From positions 243,891-307,890 of the forward strand of contig JAXGXQ010000003.1 of the NCBI GenBank assembly GCA_040772685.1: 64,000 bases of DNA, in the 5' to 3' direction. Origin of the DNA: JAXGXQ01 sp040772685. GTDB lineage: Bacteria > Bacillota > Clostridia > Saccharofermentanales > UBA5734. The notes under the pieces were generated by a model, which saw only the letters and a list, made by a program, of their open reading frames with translations, was not told the DNA's origin and made no database searches. Made by a program: the position numbers and the translations under genes. Each line of letters starts with the position of its first letter. The first letter of the stretch is position 1. Below are positions 17,241-26,046 of the stretch, one piece after another.

Positions 17241-18497
17241 CTACAACCGGTCACGCTCGTAGGCTTTTTCCATAGCCTGGATCAGCGCCAGCTTTTTTCC
17301 CGAGAGAAAATTAACCATAGCGCCACCAGCTGTGCAAACATAGCTGATTTTCTTTAAATCAATAAAACGGCCTGCTGCAGAAACCGTGTCGCCACCGCCA
17401 ATTACAGAGTAACCGGGCGCTTCAGCGATTGCTTGCCAGATAGCCCTCGTCCCTTCAGCATAATCAGGGTTTTCGTAGACACCCGCCGGCCCGTTAACGA
17501 AAATTGTACCGGCCTTTTGCAGATAATCCGTGTACATCTTGATCGTTTCAGGTCCAATGTCAGGATAAAGCGCGCCTTCAACAGGCAAATCAGCGGCTGT
17601 TGCAACTGATTTTACTCCGTCTGCTTCACAAACTACATCTGAAGGAAAGCGAATTTTATCTGGAAAATCTGCCAGCAGCTTACGGGCCGGTTCAACAAAA
17701 GCCAATAGATCCCTGTCGCGTAGAAAATTCTCGAAACGTTCGCCTGTCTTGTGGCCAGAGGCCATCAACATGATCATACCGGTTATTCCCGCGGTAAGAA
17801 TATAATCAGCTGTACCCTTTGCCAGAACTGTACCCATCATACCGAAAGCATCCGAAATTTTGGCTCCACCAAGGAAAAAGACGCTCGGACGGGCCGGACC
17901 TGACATAACTCGGGAGAGAGCAGCGTATTCATCGTACATGATACGGCCGCCGGCAGTTGGCAGTAATTCCTGGAAGGCAACCATACTGGGATGATTGCGA
18001 TGCGCAGCTGAAAAAGCGTCGTTTACATAAATCTCGTGCAAGGGCGCCAGACTTCTGACCAGCCAGGTAGAAAGCATCTCCGGCGGCGTTAATTTAACAT
18101 CTTTTTCGAAGGCGGTTACTTCTTCCGCCAAATAACGCAGATTCCCCAATAATACTGCTTCACCGGGTTGCAAAGCCTTGACCGCATTTTGTGCTGCAGG
18201 TCCACAAACATCATCAATGTATGCGACCTTAACTCCGAGCAGCTGTGAAAGCTTTTCGGCGTGCTCAGCAAGCGGAATCAGGTTCTGATAATCAAGTGTA
18301 TCACCCTGATGAGCGATAATTGAGAGCTTTGCGCCCTGCTCCAGCAGATATTTTACTGTAGGCACACTTTTTTTAATGCGATTGTCGCTAACGATCCGTT
18401 TTGTAACCGGATCGAGCGGCGAATTGATGTCGAGGCGCAGTAAAACATTCTTGCCCTGATAATCAAAGCGCTCCAGCGGCAGCATCTTTATTTCCAT
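17241..18497 (-). CDS. pgk: Phosphoglycerate kinase, archaeal-type
   Basis: A 418-residue enzyme converting 1,3-bisphosphoglycerate and ADP to 3-phosphoglycerate and ATP. Recognisable motifs are LRLDINSPLDP (about residue 20-30), IIAHQGD, LLGNLRYLAEEV and the nucleotide-loop region VIGGGDTVSAAGRF near residue 370. DINSP, IAHQ and the pattern of N-terminal motifs match archaeal PGKs rather than bacterial ones (which usually have DFNVP and SHLGRP). The start overlaps the end of gap by 10 bases; an alternative start at 18485, three bases after the gap stop, would remove four residues. The archaeal character and the pairing with an archaeal-type GAPDH suggest transfer of both together; this is inference from motifs, not a tree. 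Confidence 0.9.
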   Translation of the reverse strand: MEIKMLPLERFDYQGKNVLLRLDINSPLDPVTKRIVSDNRIKKSVPTVKYLLEQGAKLSIIAHQGDTLDYQNLIPLAEHAEKLSQLLGVKVAYIDDVCGPAAQNAVKALQPGEAVLLGNLRYLAEEVTAFEKDVKLTPPEMLSTWLVRSLAPLHEIYVNDAFSAAHRNHPSMVAFQELLPTAGGRIMYDEYAALSRVMSGPARPSVFFLGGAKISDAFGMMGTVLAKGTADYILTAGITGMIMLMASGHKTGERFENFLRDRDLLAFVEPARKLLADFPDKIRFPSDVVCEADGVKSVATAADLPVEGALYPDIGPETIKMYTDYLQKAGTIFVNGPAGVYENPDYAEGTRAIWQAIAEAPGYSVIGGGDTVSAAGRFIDLKKISYVCTAGGAMVNFLSGKKLALIQAMEKAYERDRL

Positions 18498-19516
18498 TTT
18501 CCCAGCCCCAGATATTCATTGGTTTTGGCAACACCTTCATTACGTGTGGTCTGCATGCCGGTGCAAGCACGTACAGCGTCAATCGTTTCCGGAATCGTTA
18601 CCGCTTCCTGTGGAATGTTTATCGCGAACATAATGTCATTGCCGGATTCGACAATGCTGTCTTCCCAAAGCGCGATTTCGTACATATCGCCGCGTGGATT
18701 ACCCAGATCACGAGCATATTTGAACATGGATGCATTACCCAGGAAGCCTTCGTCCAGAGAAACAATACGGATACGATCGTGTTCTTTAAATGCTGAAAGA
18801 GCCATATCCTTGGTCAGTTTCTTACCGTCTTTGGCGGAGCAAATTACGGTGATAATGTGGCCGTGGGTAATCGGTGTGTGCACCAGAATGCCTGTAGCTT
18901 CGATGTGGGGCATAATGGTCATCAGATCAAGCGCCTGATGGCTGGGGGCTTTTTCTAATTGCAAAGCATTGGTCAGGCCACGATGATAATCACCCGGATC
19001 CGACACTCTGCGAATAATTGTAATCGCTACACGCTCTATGCCATAAGCACGGTCGAGGCAGTCGACAGCGCGGATCAGACCGGTTGTGTTGCAGCTGGTC
19101 AGTTTAAGGAAATTTGCTTCCAGACCTTTTTCAAAGTTTGCATAGCCGTGGAAAAAAACATCAGCAACAGCGTTTTTCTCTCCGCCCTGGAAAACAGCTT
19201 TTTTGCCATAACGAGCGTAGATTTCTTTGTTTTTGGCGCCGACACCAGCACTGGTTGCGTCCAGAATAACGTCACAAGCTTCGACAAGTTCTTCCAAGGT
19301 ACCGCTGGTCTCAATGCCCAACTCGTCGAATTGCGGTTTGTTGTCTGGTATTGCCAGATAAAGTTTATAGGGCATGCCTTTTTCTTTGAGCGCGCGGATC
19401 GCCAGGGTTGGAGCTACATCACAAACACCCACCAACTCCATGTCGCCTTGCAGAGCTGCACCGTCAGCAAGTCTTTGTCCGATTGTGCCATAACCTACTA
19501 CACCAACTTTGATCAT
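18488..19516 (-). CDS. gap: Type II (archaeal-type) glyceraldehyde-3-phosphate dehydrogenase
   Basis: A 342-residue phosphorylating dehydrogenase, cytoplasmic glycolysis. The Rossmann motif GYGTIGQR (residues 9-16) and the active-site Cys142 in TSCNTTGLIRA are clear. This is the archaeal type II family: length, GYGTIGQR and SCNTTGL match it, and the bacterial GapA signatures (NGFGRIGR, SCTTNCL) are absent. It overlaps pgk and the pair is one operon with a shared terminator. AGGAGGAATTTTC precedes the ATG. A bacterial GapA elsewhere in the genome cannot be ruled out. Confidence 0.92.
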   Translation of the reverse strand: MIKVGVVGYGTIGQRLADGAALQGDMELVGVCDVAPTLAIRALKEKGMPYKLYLAIPDNKPQFDELGIETSGTLEELVEACDVILDATSAGVGAKNKEIYARYGKKAVFQGGEKNAVADVFFHGYANFEKGLEANFLKLTSCNTTGLIRAVDCLDRAYGIERVAITIIRRVSDPGDYHRGLTNALQLEKAPSHQALDLMTIMPHIEATGILVHTPITHGHIITVICSAKDGKKLTKDMALSAFKEHDRIRIVSLDEGFLGNASMFKYARDLGNPRGDMYEIALWEDSIVESGNDIMFAINIPQEAVTIPETIDAVRACTGMQTTRNEGVAKTNEYLGLGKWK

Positions 19517-19770
19517 GAAAATTCCTCCTGTTTTGTCTAAATGCCAAGGATATTAACCTGTACAAAGAGCTCGATTGAAAAAGTAAGCCTGATAATGATT
19601 TTTATGAGCGCATTTTGGTTAGATCCTGGTCAATTTGCTATAAACTTAATCATTGAACAACAGCAACTAAAAGTCAAGAAATATACCACTAAAATGTACC
19701 ACTGAATCAAGAATAAATTCTTGAATCTGATAAACTATGAAACAGAGTTATAACCGGGAGGGCACAGCTA

Positions 19771-20913
19771 ATGGATCAGGAAAAAGTCGCGAACTTGCCA
19801 ATGACGTATGCTTTAATCGGGTGCGGTAAAGTCGCTGTGAAGCATTTGAAGGCAGTTAAGCGATTTTCGCAAAACTTCAAATTGATTGCGCTGGTCGACA
19901 GTAACAAGGAAGCTGTTAACAGGCTCCTGGCTTCAATGGGATATTCGCCCGAGCAGCAGGCTGCAATTCGCGTTTACGCTGATTTCAAGGAAATGCTCAG
20001 TCGGGAAAAGCCGCAAGTTGTTGCTATTACCACTCCAAGCGGCAGCCACTATGTTATGGGCATGGCTGCTCTGGCAGCAGGCGCACATTTGATTATGGAA
20101 AAACCTTTGACTCTTTCGCTGAGTGAAGCTGATGATTTATTGCAGGCGGCTGTTGCAAAAGAGCTACAGATCGCAGTTGGCCATATTTATCGATATTTCC
20201 CGCTCGTCAGTACTTTGGCCGCTGAAATCAGTGCCGGCAAACATGGGCGGGTTTTGTTTGGCGATGTTACCGTGCGCTGGGGCCATGACCAGGCTTATTA
20301 TGACCAGGCTGCCTGGCGCGGAACTTATGCCCAGGACGGCGGGGCGGTGATGAATCAAAGCATCCATGCGCTCGACTTGATGACTTTTCTGATGGGCAGC
20401 AGTATTAAATCCGCCAGAGCGGATATTGCCCGTTTGCAGCACCGCATGGAAGCGGAAGATTTTGGCCTGGCAGCACTAAGGCTGGAAAACGGCTCATATC
20501 TTAATTTTGAAGGAACTACAGTAACTAACCCGGAGCGCCAGGAAGCCTCCTTTCAGGTATTTACTGAAAAGACTGAAATTCGCGGCGGTATCCTGGCGGG
20601 GAGGGCAAAGCTGGAAATTCGCGATCGCTCAGGCAAGAACCATACGTTTGCTTATCTCCGTCGCTTGCTGGCTGCTCGCTGGCGAGAAGGAGGCCTAAAC
20701 AGTCTGCGCACATTGCCGCATCCTCATACAGAACTGTACCGCGACTTTAGCCGTGCTGTTATTACCGACACAGCGCCAAAGGCCGATGGTAAATCAGGAC
20801 GCGATGCTCTGGAGGCTGTGCTTTTAATTTACAAGGCAGCTGCCACCGGCTGCGAAGCCAACCTGCCATTAGGTTCATTCCAGATCGAAAACATGAAAAA
20901 CTACTTTGATTAA
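19771..20913 (+). CDS. Gfo/Idh/MocA-family oxidoreductase
   Basis: A 380-residue NAD(P)-dependent dehydrogenase. The Rossmann motif ALIGCGKVAVKHL is at about residues 14-26, the MEKPLTLS motif (family EKP) near residue 110, and the catalytic His is probably in MNQSIHALDLMTFLMG. Members oxidise or isomerise sugars, inositol or nucleotide sugars; the substrate here is unknown. GGGAGGG lies about 12 bases before the ATG. The gene is alone, convergent with a large membrane protein gene. Confidence 0.88.
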   Translation: MDQEKVANLPMTYALIGCGKVAVKHLKAVKRFSQNFKLIALVDSNKEAVNRLLASMGYSPEQQAAIRVYADFKEMLSREKPQVVAITTPSGSHYVMGMAALAAGAHLIMEKPLTLSLSEADDLLQAAVAKELQIAVGHIYRYFPLVSTLAAEISAGKHGRVLFGDVTVRWGHDQAYYDQAAWRGTYAQDGGAVMNQSIHALDLMTFLMGSSIKSARADIARLQHRMEAEDFGLAALRLENGSYLNFEGTTVTNPERQEASFQVFTEKTEIRGGILAGRAKLEIRDRSGKNHTFAYLRRLLAARWREGGLNSLRTLPHPHTELYRDFSRAVITDTAPKADGKSGRDALEAVLLIYKAAATGCEANLPLGSFQIENMKNYFD

Positions 20914-20922
20914 TCAATAATG

Positions 20923-23259
20923 TTAAGGCAGCCAGAAAGCAATCATACGGCGCAATCGTTCATAGAACTGCGGCATAAAGTTGCTAATGCTGTCACACTC
21001 TCCCTGAATGAATAATAAGCCGCAGATAATCGTGGTTAAAATGCCTGCCAAAAGGAAAAAAGTGAACCAATTATCCCCAATTTGGGGATATTCAGGCTCC
21101 AAAATGTGGATATTATGGGAAAAACTCGAGTTATCCACATTTTTTATAGCTTCTTTACTTAATTCGCTGCTTTGTCTTTGATTTCGTTGCTGTGAAAAAT
21201 CAAGGTTTGCGGTCATTAGCCAGGTCAAGGCAGCAGCCAACGCGAACCAGACAGCAAAATCCAGAGCATTCAGACCTTCCATAAGCCGCAGCATGCTGTT
21301 GTGGACAGTGAAGACAAAACCTGTCATAACGCTCGCCAACAGTAGCACCTTAGACACAGGTGAAGCCTTGAACCAGGCCCTGCGCAACCTTCTAAAAAAA
21401 GGCAGTAGCAACAAAATCAGCAATAAAGGCAAAGTAAGCAAGCCAAAAGTGCGCGTGTTCTCTGGAAAAGTGCTGGGGAATAATCCCGCTTCTGTGCGGA
21501 AATGTATGAAAGGAAATTCCACGTTAACTGCCGGTGGTACGAGTAAATGCCGAACTAAACCAGAAATCAGTCTTGCCCAGTTGATGCCTGTGAAGCGCAT
21601 ATCCGCCGAAGTTAGTTGATATTGGCCGCCAAATTCAAAGGCAGAACCGAACCGAGCCAGATTGTAAGAACCAAGCAGATAGCCGCCAATCAGCAAAGGA
21701 GCGATAAAGCAAACCATTGCAGGCAATACTTCTTTTTTGTTTTCTAGCTTCACGAGCAACAGAAAAAATACCAAGGTGTACGGCACTAGCAGGTAACCCT
21801 CAACAGGATGACAGCCAACAGCAAGCAGCAGAAAAGCTCCTATCAATAAAAGCCGCCAGCAGGAGATTTTGCCAGATTGGTCATAAGTGCTGTAAGTTTG
21901 ATGTGATTTATTTTCGCTTGGGCATGTTATTTCGTCTCTTTGACGTGGTTTTTTAGCTTCATCGGCATTACTCGCTTGTGTTGCCCAAACAGCCTCACGG
22001 ATCAGGGAACGGCCAGGTAAACCTTTACGGCCATAAATCAGGTAAAGCAGCTGATTTGCAGCCAGCATGACGAAAAAGAATCCGCCCAGCCTGCTCATGC
22101 TGTTCAAGCTCGGAGAAGCCAGCCCCCAGCCTGTGAAGCTGGCAACACACACTGAAATACCGGCTATGTAATGCCAGCGGAAAAGCAATCGGGGAAACAG
22201 GATCAGCAACAGCCGGCGCAAATTCAGATAGAGAAGCAGCGTACCAAAGGCGCCAAAGATCGTTACCGCCCAGATCGTTTGAAACGTGTAACCGTAGAGC
22301 TGCCGGAAAGGTGAAAAAAACAAAAGGGCTGGAACGATACCATAAGAGACATAATAGCGTTCATTATAATAGGCAGCGCCTTCGATCACGTCAGTTGAGT
22401 CAATTGTTCCGCGCAAGACCGGATCATAAGGGTTTTCCAGCTCCACGAGTTCTGGTGGCGGTGTAATCAGCAAATCAAACCTGCCTCTGCGCAGTGCGTC
22501 GGCAAAATCACGACTGTAGAAATCACCACCGGTTTCACTGACAGCAAAGAAAGGTTCTGACGCAGCAGCGATAGCAAGCCAAAAACAAAGTATCACTATA
22601 AAAGCAGCAGTGGCTGTTGCGACCAATCGTTGAGCGATATCATCAGCCTGGGCCTGGCGCAAAAAAACAGGCGCTTTTAACAAAAAGTATATCAACAGGC
22701 AGCCAGACAGCAGCAGAGTAAATCTAAGCAAATCAGGTGAGTATGGGACACGTCGATTAACAGCTAATCTGTTCAAAAACAGCACATCGCCGGGTTCAAG
22801 TTCAAATTCAATCCGCAGCTGCGCTACTTCACTGTCAGGCCACAACAGCAAAGTACGGCTGCGTTCAACACCACTGGCTACTTCACCTGAAGCAATTGCC
22901 TGGGGGGCACCAGACTGTACGGTTACTACCTGTGCCTCAAACTTCAATGGACCTGACCGACTTGAATAAGCATCAAGATAAACAGAACGCACAACGGTCT
23001 GGGGTATCCGCATACTAACAGCATGGTTTTCGGTGTCATCTGCCGTGAAAGTGTGTTCTGCCCTTTCTGCAGGTAAAAAACCTTCAACTGCCCATCCTCC
23101 GACAGGCATTTCGATTGTCGCTGACGGCATAGGCACAAAAGCGGCCCATTGAAAAACAACGCATTCCAGTATAAGAATAAGAAAGAATATTCGTAACAGC
23201 GGTTGGCGCCAAAAAACGAGCCAGCGCTGATCACGGAAAAATCGGGTAGGCGCTGCCAT
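20923..23259 (-). CDS. Large polytopic membrane protein, GT-C-like
   Basis: A 778-residue protein with an N-terminal helix (about residues 23-45), an extracytoplasmic beta-rich stretch (about 50-170), then about ten hydrophobic helices. YYNERYYVSYGIVPALLFFSPF and the preceding DALRRGRFDLLI region resemble lipid-linked glycosyltransferases of the GT-C fold in Clostridia, so a role in transferring sugars at the cell surface is possible but not shown. Two charged loops, around residues 415-460 and 715-745, look poorly conserved. The DNA of the second loop contains four DnaA-box-like 9-mers. AAAGGAGC precedes the ATG. The function is not established. Confidence 0.7.
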   Translation of the reverse strand: MAAPTRFFRDQRWLVFWRQPLLRIFFLILILECVVFQWAAFVPMPSATIEMPVGGWAVEGFLPAERAEHTFTADDTENHAVSMRIPQTVVRSVYLDAYSSRSGPLKFEAQVVTVQSGAPQAIASGEVASGVERSRTLLLWPDSEVAQLRIEFELEPGDVLFLNRLAVNRRVPYSPDLLRFTLLLSGCLLIYFLLKAPVFLRQAQADDIAQRLVATATAAFIVILCFWLAIAAASEPFFAVSETGGDFYSRDFADALRRGRFDLLITPPPELVELENPYDPVLRGTIDSTDVIEGAAYYNERYYVSYGIVPALLFFSPFRQLYGYTFQTIWAVTIFGAFGTLLLYLNLRRLLLILFPRLLFRWHYIAGISVCVASFTGWGLASPSLNSMSRLGGFFFVMLAANQLLYLIYGRKGLPGRSLIREAVWATQASNADEAKKPRQRDEITCPSENKSHQTYSTYDQSGKISCWRLLLIGAFLLLAVGCHPVEGYLLVPYTLVFFLLLVKLENKKEVLPAMVCFIAPLLIGGYLLGSYNLARFGSAFEFGGQYQLTSADMRFTGINWARLISGLVRHLLVPPAVNVEFPFIHFRTEAGLFPSTFPENTRTFGLLTLPLLLILLLLPFFRRLRRAWFKASPVSKVLLLASVMTGFVFTVHNSMLRLMEGLNALDFAVWFALAAALTWLMTANLDFSQQRNQRQSSELSKEAIKNVDNSSFSHNIHILEPEYPQIGDNWFTFFLLAGILTTIICGLLFIQGECDSISNFMPQFYERLRRMIAFWLP
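21071..21143. repeat. Cluster of four DnaA-box-like 9-mers, with inverted repeats
   Basis: Within the membrane-protein gene: TTATCCCCA (21071-21079), ATATCCCCA on the minus strand (21083-21091), ATATCCACA on the minus strand (21105-21113) and the perfect box TTATCCACA (21131-21139). The first pair forms a 9-bp palindrome and the second lies in a 12-bp inverted repeat (21101-21112 with 21132-21143). Confidence 0.6.
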
Positions 23260-23373
23260 CGGAAGCTCCTTTATGCTTTTATTCGTTGCCTGATTAGAAT
23301 CAAGCGATACTGATATTCATTATAGCTTATGTAAGAATAACAACAGCAGTCAAACCAAGGAAGGTGAGAAAAA

Positions 23374-24417
23374 ATGAAACACAATTCTTCACTGCCAGTT
23401 AATCCGAATCTTGAGCTGGATTATTCCGCCAGTCAACTAAAGGAGATTTACCTCGCAGGCGGCTGCTTTTGGGGCGTTGAAGCTTATATGGCAAGAGTCC
23501 CGGGAGTGGCTGAAACTTCAGTAGGATACGCTAACGGAACAACTGATAATCCAACCTATGAAGCTGTTTGCCGTGGCAATACAGGTCACGCCGAGACGGT
23601 GCAAGTGCGCTATGACCCAAAACGATTGCCGCTGGCAGATTTACTCCGCCAATTTTTTCAAATAATCGATCCGACTGTACGTAATCGGCAGGGCAACGAT
23701 TTTGGTACTCAGTACCGTACTGCCATTTACTACCTTGACCCGGTGGACGTTGAAGCAATTCGTGCCGTTTTAGCTGAAGAACAACAAAAGTACGAGCGGC
23801 CTGTTGTGACTGAGGTTGAGCCCCTTCGCAGCTATACGCTGGCAGAGGAGTATCATCAAAAGTATCTGGAAAAAAATCCGCATGGCTACTGCCATATCTC
23901 CTTCGAAACTCTGCCGGATCCTGAAGCCGTGTTGGAAGCAGGCACTGAAAACTGCCGGTGCTATCCCAAACCGCCCGACGATGTACTAAAGGCTGAACTT
24001 TCGCCCGAATCATATGCCGTAACTCAGCGCGACGCCACAGAGCCGCCATTTTCGGGGCGTTACTGGGCCAGTGATGATGTTGGCTTGTATGTTGATATAG
24101 TTACCGGTGAGCCGCTTTTTACTTCAATGGATAAATTTTATTCAGCCTGCGGATGGCCAAGTTTCTGCAAGCCGATTGAACCGGGAGCAATTGTAGAAAA
24201 AGCAGACCACAGCCACGGTATGAAACGCACAGAAGTGCGCAGCCGCGCCGGTGATTCGCACTTAGGCCACGTCTTTACTGATGGGCCAAAAGAAAGAGGC
24301 GGGCTGCGGTTCTGTATTAATAGCGCTGCCCTGCGCTTTATTCCTAAAGACGAGCTGGAAGCAGAAGGCTACGGAGAGTATCTCAAGCTTTTTGGCGAAA
24401 ATGAAGAAGAGGACTGA
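23374..24417 (+). CDS. msrAB: Fused peptide methionine sulfoxide reductase MsrA-MsrB
   Basis: A 347-residue enzyme that reduces both stereoisomers of methionine sulfoxide. Residues about 24-180 are MsrA with the catalytic Cys31 in GGCFWG, and residues about 205-345 are MsrB with ACGWPSF and the catalytic Cys314 in RFCINSAALRF. No signal peptide is seen, so it is probably cytoplasmic. No zinc-binding CxxC pairs are seen in the MsrB half. It stands alone between two minus-strand genes. AAGGTGAG is 6 bases before the ATG. Confidence 0.95.
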   Translation: MKHNSSLPVNPNLELDYSASQLKEIYLAGGCFWGVEAYMARVPGVAETSVGYANGTTDNPTYEAVCRGNTGHAETVQVRYDPKRLPLADLLRQFFQIIDPTVRNRQGNDFGTQYRTAIYYLDPVDVEAIRAVLAEEQQKYERPVVTEVEPLRSYTLAEEYHQKYLEKNPHGYCHISFETLPDPEAVLEAGTENCRCYPKPPDDVLKAELSPESYAVTQRDATEPPFSGRYWASDDVGLYVDIVTGEPLFTSMDKFYSACGWPSFCKPIEPGAIVEKADHSHGMKRTEVRSRAGDSHLGHVFTDGPKERGGLRFCINSAALRFIPKDELEAEGYGEYLKLFGENEEED

Positions 24418-24438
24418 CAACACAGCAGCAGGCCACTT

Positions 24439-25152
24439 TCATGCGTTTCGCTGTTCGATCAATCGTTTACGCCATTCACGCAGCTGTTCAATGGTCGGCT
24501 TTTCGCCGCTTGCGATGGCTGCCCTGATATGAGTAAGAAACTCACTTTCGGCGTTGAGCATTTGTCTGCATTTATCGGCGATAAGCGGAGCGATTTCTGG
24601 CGGTATAATAGTGACGCCATGAGTATCAGCGTGAAGCAAATCGCCCGGATTAATAGTGAGTCCGAGGATCTGAGCCGGCTTGCCATAATCAACCAGATGC
24701 ACATAACCATGTGAAACATTAACCTTGGTTGAGAAAAAATCAAAGCCGATTTTTTCAGCTGCTGGAATGTCGCGTACGCCGCCGTCAACAATAGCGCCGA
24801 CACAACCAAGCGACTGGTGTGTGCTGGCCTGAACCTCACCCCAGAACGAAAAAGACTGGTCGATATCTATGTCCTGAACCACAGAAATTGAGGGGTCAGG
24901 CATTGAGCGCACGTGCTCATAATAGTTGAACAAAGCTTCATTAGCGAGCGCACTTGCTTTATACGCTCCGCTAACCCGGGCGGTTGCCGCATAGCCAACC
25001 AGGGGTTTGGCAAACTGATTGCGTCTGGTCATTCCTGGCTTCATAAAGCCTTCAGTGTTTTGTCTGGTTTTGAACTGTTCGATAGCATTGCATATGGTAG
25101 GGGTATCAAAATTGCGCAAATCGTCGATCTGTTCCCTTGTCAATGGTTGCAT
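24439..25152 (-). CDS. RraA-family protein (HMG aldolase-like)
   Basis: A 237-residue protein with the family motifs GCVGAIVDGGVRD, HGYVHLVDYG, INPGDLLHADTHGV and an N-terminal FDTPTICNAI. Members include 4-hydroxy-4-methyl-2-oxoglutarate aldolases and the RNase E inhibitor RraA; in Clostridia many are uncharacterised and act on small oxo-acids. The gene starts about 70 bases after a KduD-like dehydrogenase on the same strand, so a shared role in sugar-acid catabolism is inferred. AAGGAGG is about 8 bases before the ATG. Confidence 0.85.
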   Translation of the reverse strand: MQPLTREQIDDLRNFDTPTICNAIEQFKTRQNTEGFMKPGMTRRNQFAKPLVGYAATARVSGAYKASALANEALFNYYEHVRSMPDPSISVVQDIDIDQSFSFWGEVQASTHQSLGCVGAIVDGGVRDIPAAEKIGFDFFSTKVNVSHGYVHLVDYGKPAQILGLTINPGDLLHADTHGVTIIPPEIAPLIADKCRQMLNAESEFLTHIRAAIASGEKPTIEQLREWRKRLIEQRNA

Positions 25153-25220
25153 GCAGCGAGTCCTCCTTAAAGCTGTCAGATGGTACTTCGTACAGGACTA
25201 AGGAACTTGATGATGTCTGC

Positions 25221-25985
25221 TTAACGAGCCAGAGTACCACCATCTACGGGAATGGTTACGCCATTAATGAAGTCACCGGCGTGCGAAGCCAGCAATATGG
25301 CTACACCCTTGAAATCGGACGGGCTGGCCCAGTGACCGAGTGGAATGCTGCTTACAGTTTCGCTGTAGCGAGTGGCGTCAGACTGAATAGGAATAGTCAT
25401 CTCGGTACGTGTCCAACCAGGAGCCAGACTATTGATCCGGATACCATACTCGGACCATTCGTGTACAAGTGTTTTGGACATCTGCCGTACACCGCTCTTC
25501 GCGGCTTGGTAAGCGGCTGTATTGCGGGCAACACTGCGGAAAGCATTAAGCGAGCTGATATTGATTATTTTGCCGTAGCCTTTTTCTTTCATATAAGGAA
25601 AAGCGCGTTGGCAAAGGTCGAAAACAGCTGTCAGATTAACCTCGATAACCTCATCCCATTTTTCCAGCGGAAACTCAGCTGCCGGTATCCGGCGTTGAAT
25701 TCCGGCATTATTAACCAGAATATCCAGTTCGCCGCCGAGCAGATTGACAGATTCCTCAAAAGCGCGCGCCCTGTCAGTTCGTGACAGGAAATCGCCCTGT
25801 ACCGCGTGAACGGGATATCCCTGAGCCTGAAACTCGTTCCTGGCCTTGAGTACAGCCTCACTGGAGCCAATCAACACTACTTCAGCGCCTTTTTCCAGAA
25901 AACCTTCAGCAATGCCGCGGCCAATGCCCTTACCGCCGCCGGTCACAATTGCTTTCATTCCGCTCAAATCAAAAATATCTGTCAT
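25221..25985 (-). CDS. Short-chain dehydrogenase, KduD/gluconate-5-dehydrogenase-like
   Basis: A 254-residue SDR enzyme. The cofactor motif TGGGKGIGRGIAEG is at about residues 15-28, NNAGIQRR near residue 92, and the catalytic Ser (NISSLNAF) and YQAAK are present. NNAGI(I/Q)RR is typical of 2-deoxy-D-gluconate 3-dehydrogenase and gluconate 5-dehydrogenase, both of sugar-acid breakdown. The exact substrate is uncertain. It precedes the RraA-like gene on the same strand with a 68-bp gap. AGGAAGG precedes the start. Confidence 0.87.
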   Translation of the reverse strand: MTDIFDLSGMKAIVTGGGKGIGRGIAEGFLEKGAEVVLIGSSEAVLKARNEFQAQGYPVHAVQGDFLSRTDRARAFEESVNLLGGELDILVNNAGIQRRIPAAEFPLEKWDEVIEVNLTAVFDLCQRAFPYMKEKGYGKIINISSLNAFRSVARNTAAYQAAKSGVRQMSKTLVHEWSEYGIRINSLAPGWTRTEMTIPIQSDATRYSETVSSIPLGHWASPSDFKGVAILLASHAGDFINGVTIPVDGGTLAR

Positions 25986-26046
25986 TAATCTGCACCTTCC
26001 TAACTATCAACGCCTGTTATTCCTATTAAGCATGATTATAGCAAAA

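Noticed and set aside
24700..24720. CATGTGAAACAT resembling parS in the RraA-like gene
   Set aside because: Only one half matches; five mismatches in the other half compared with the sites at 9.1 and 9.4 kb.
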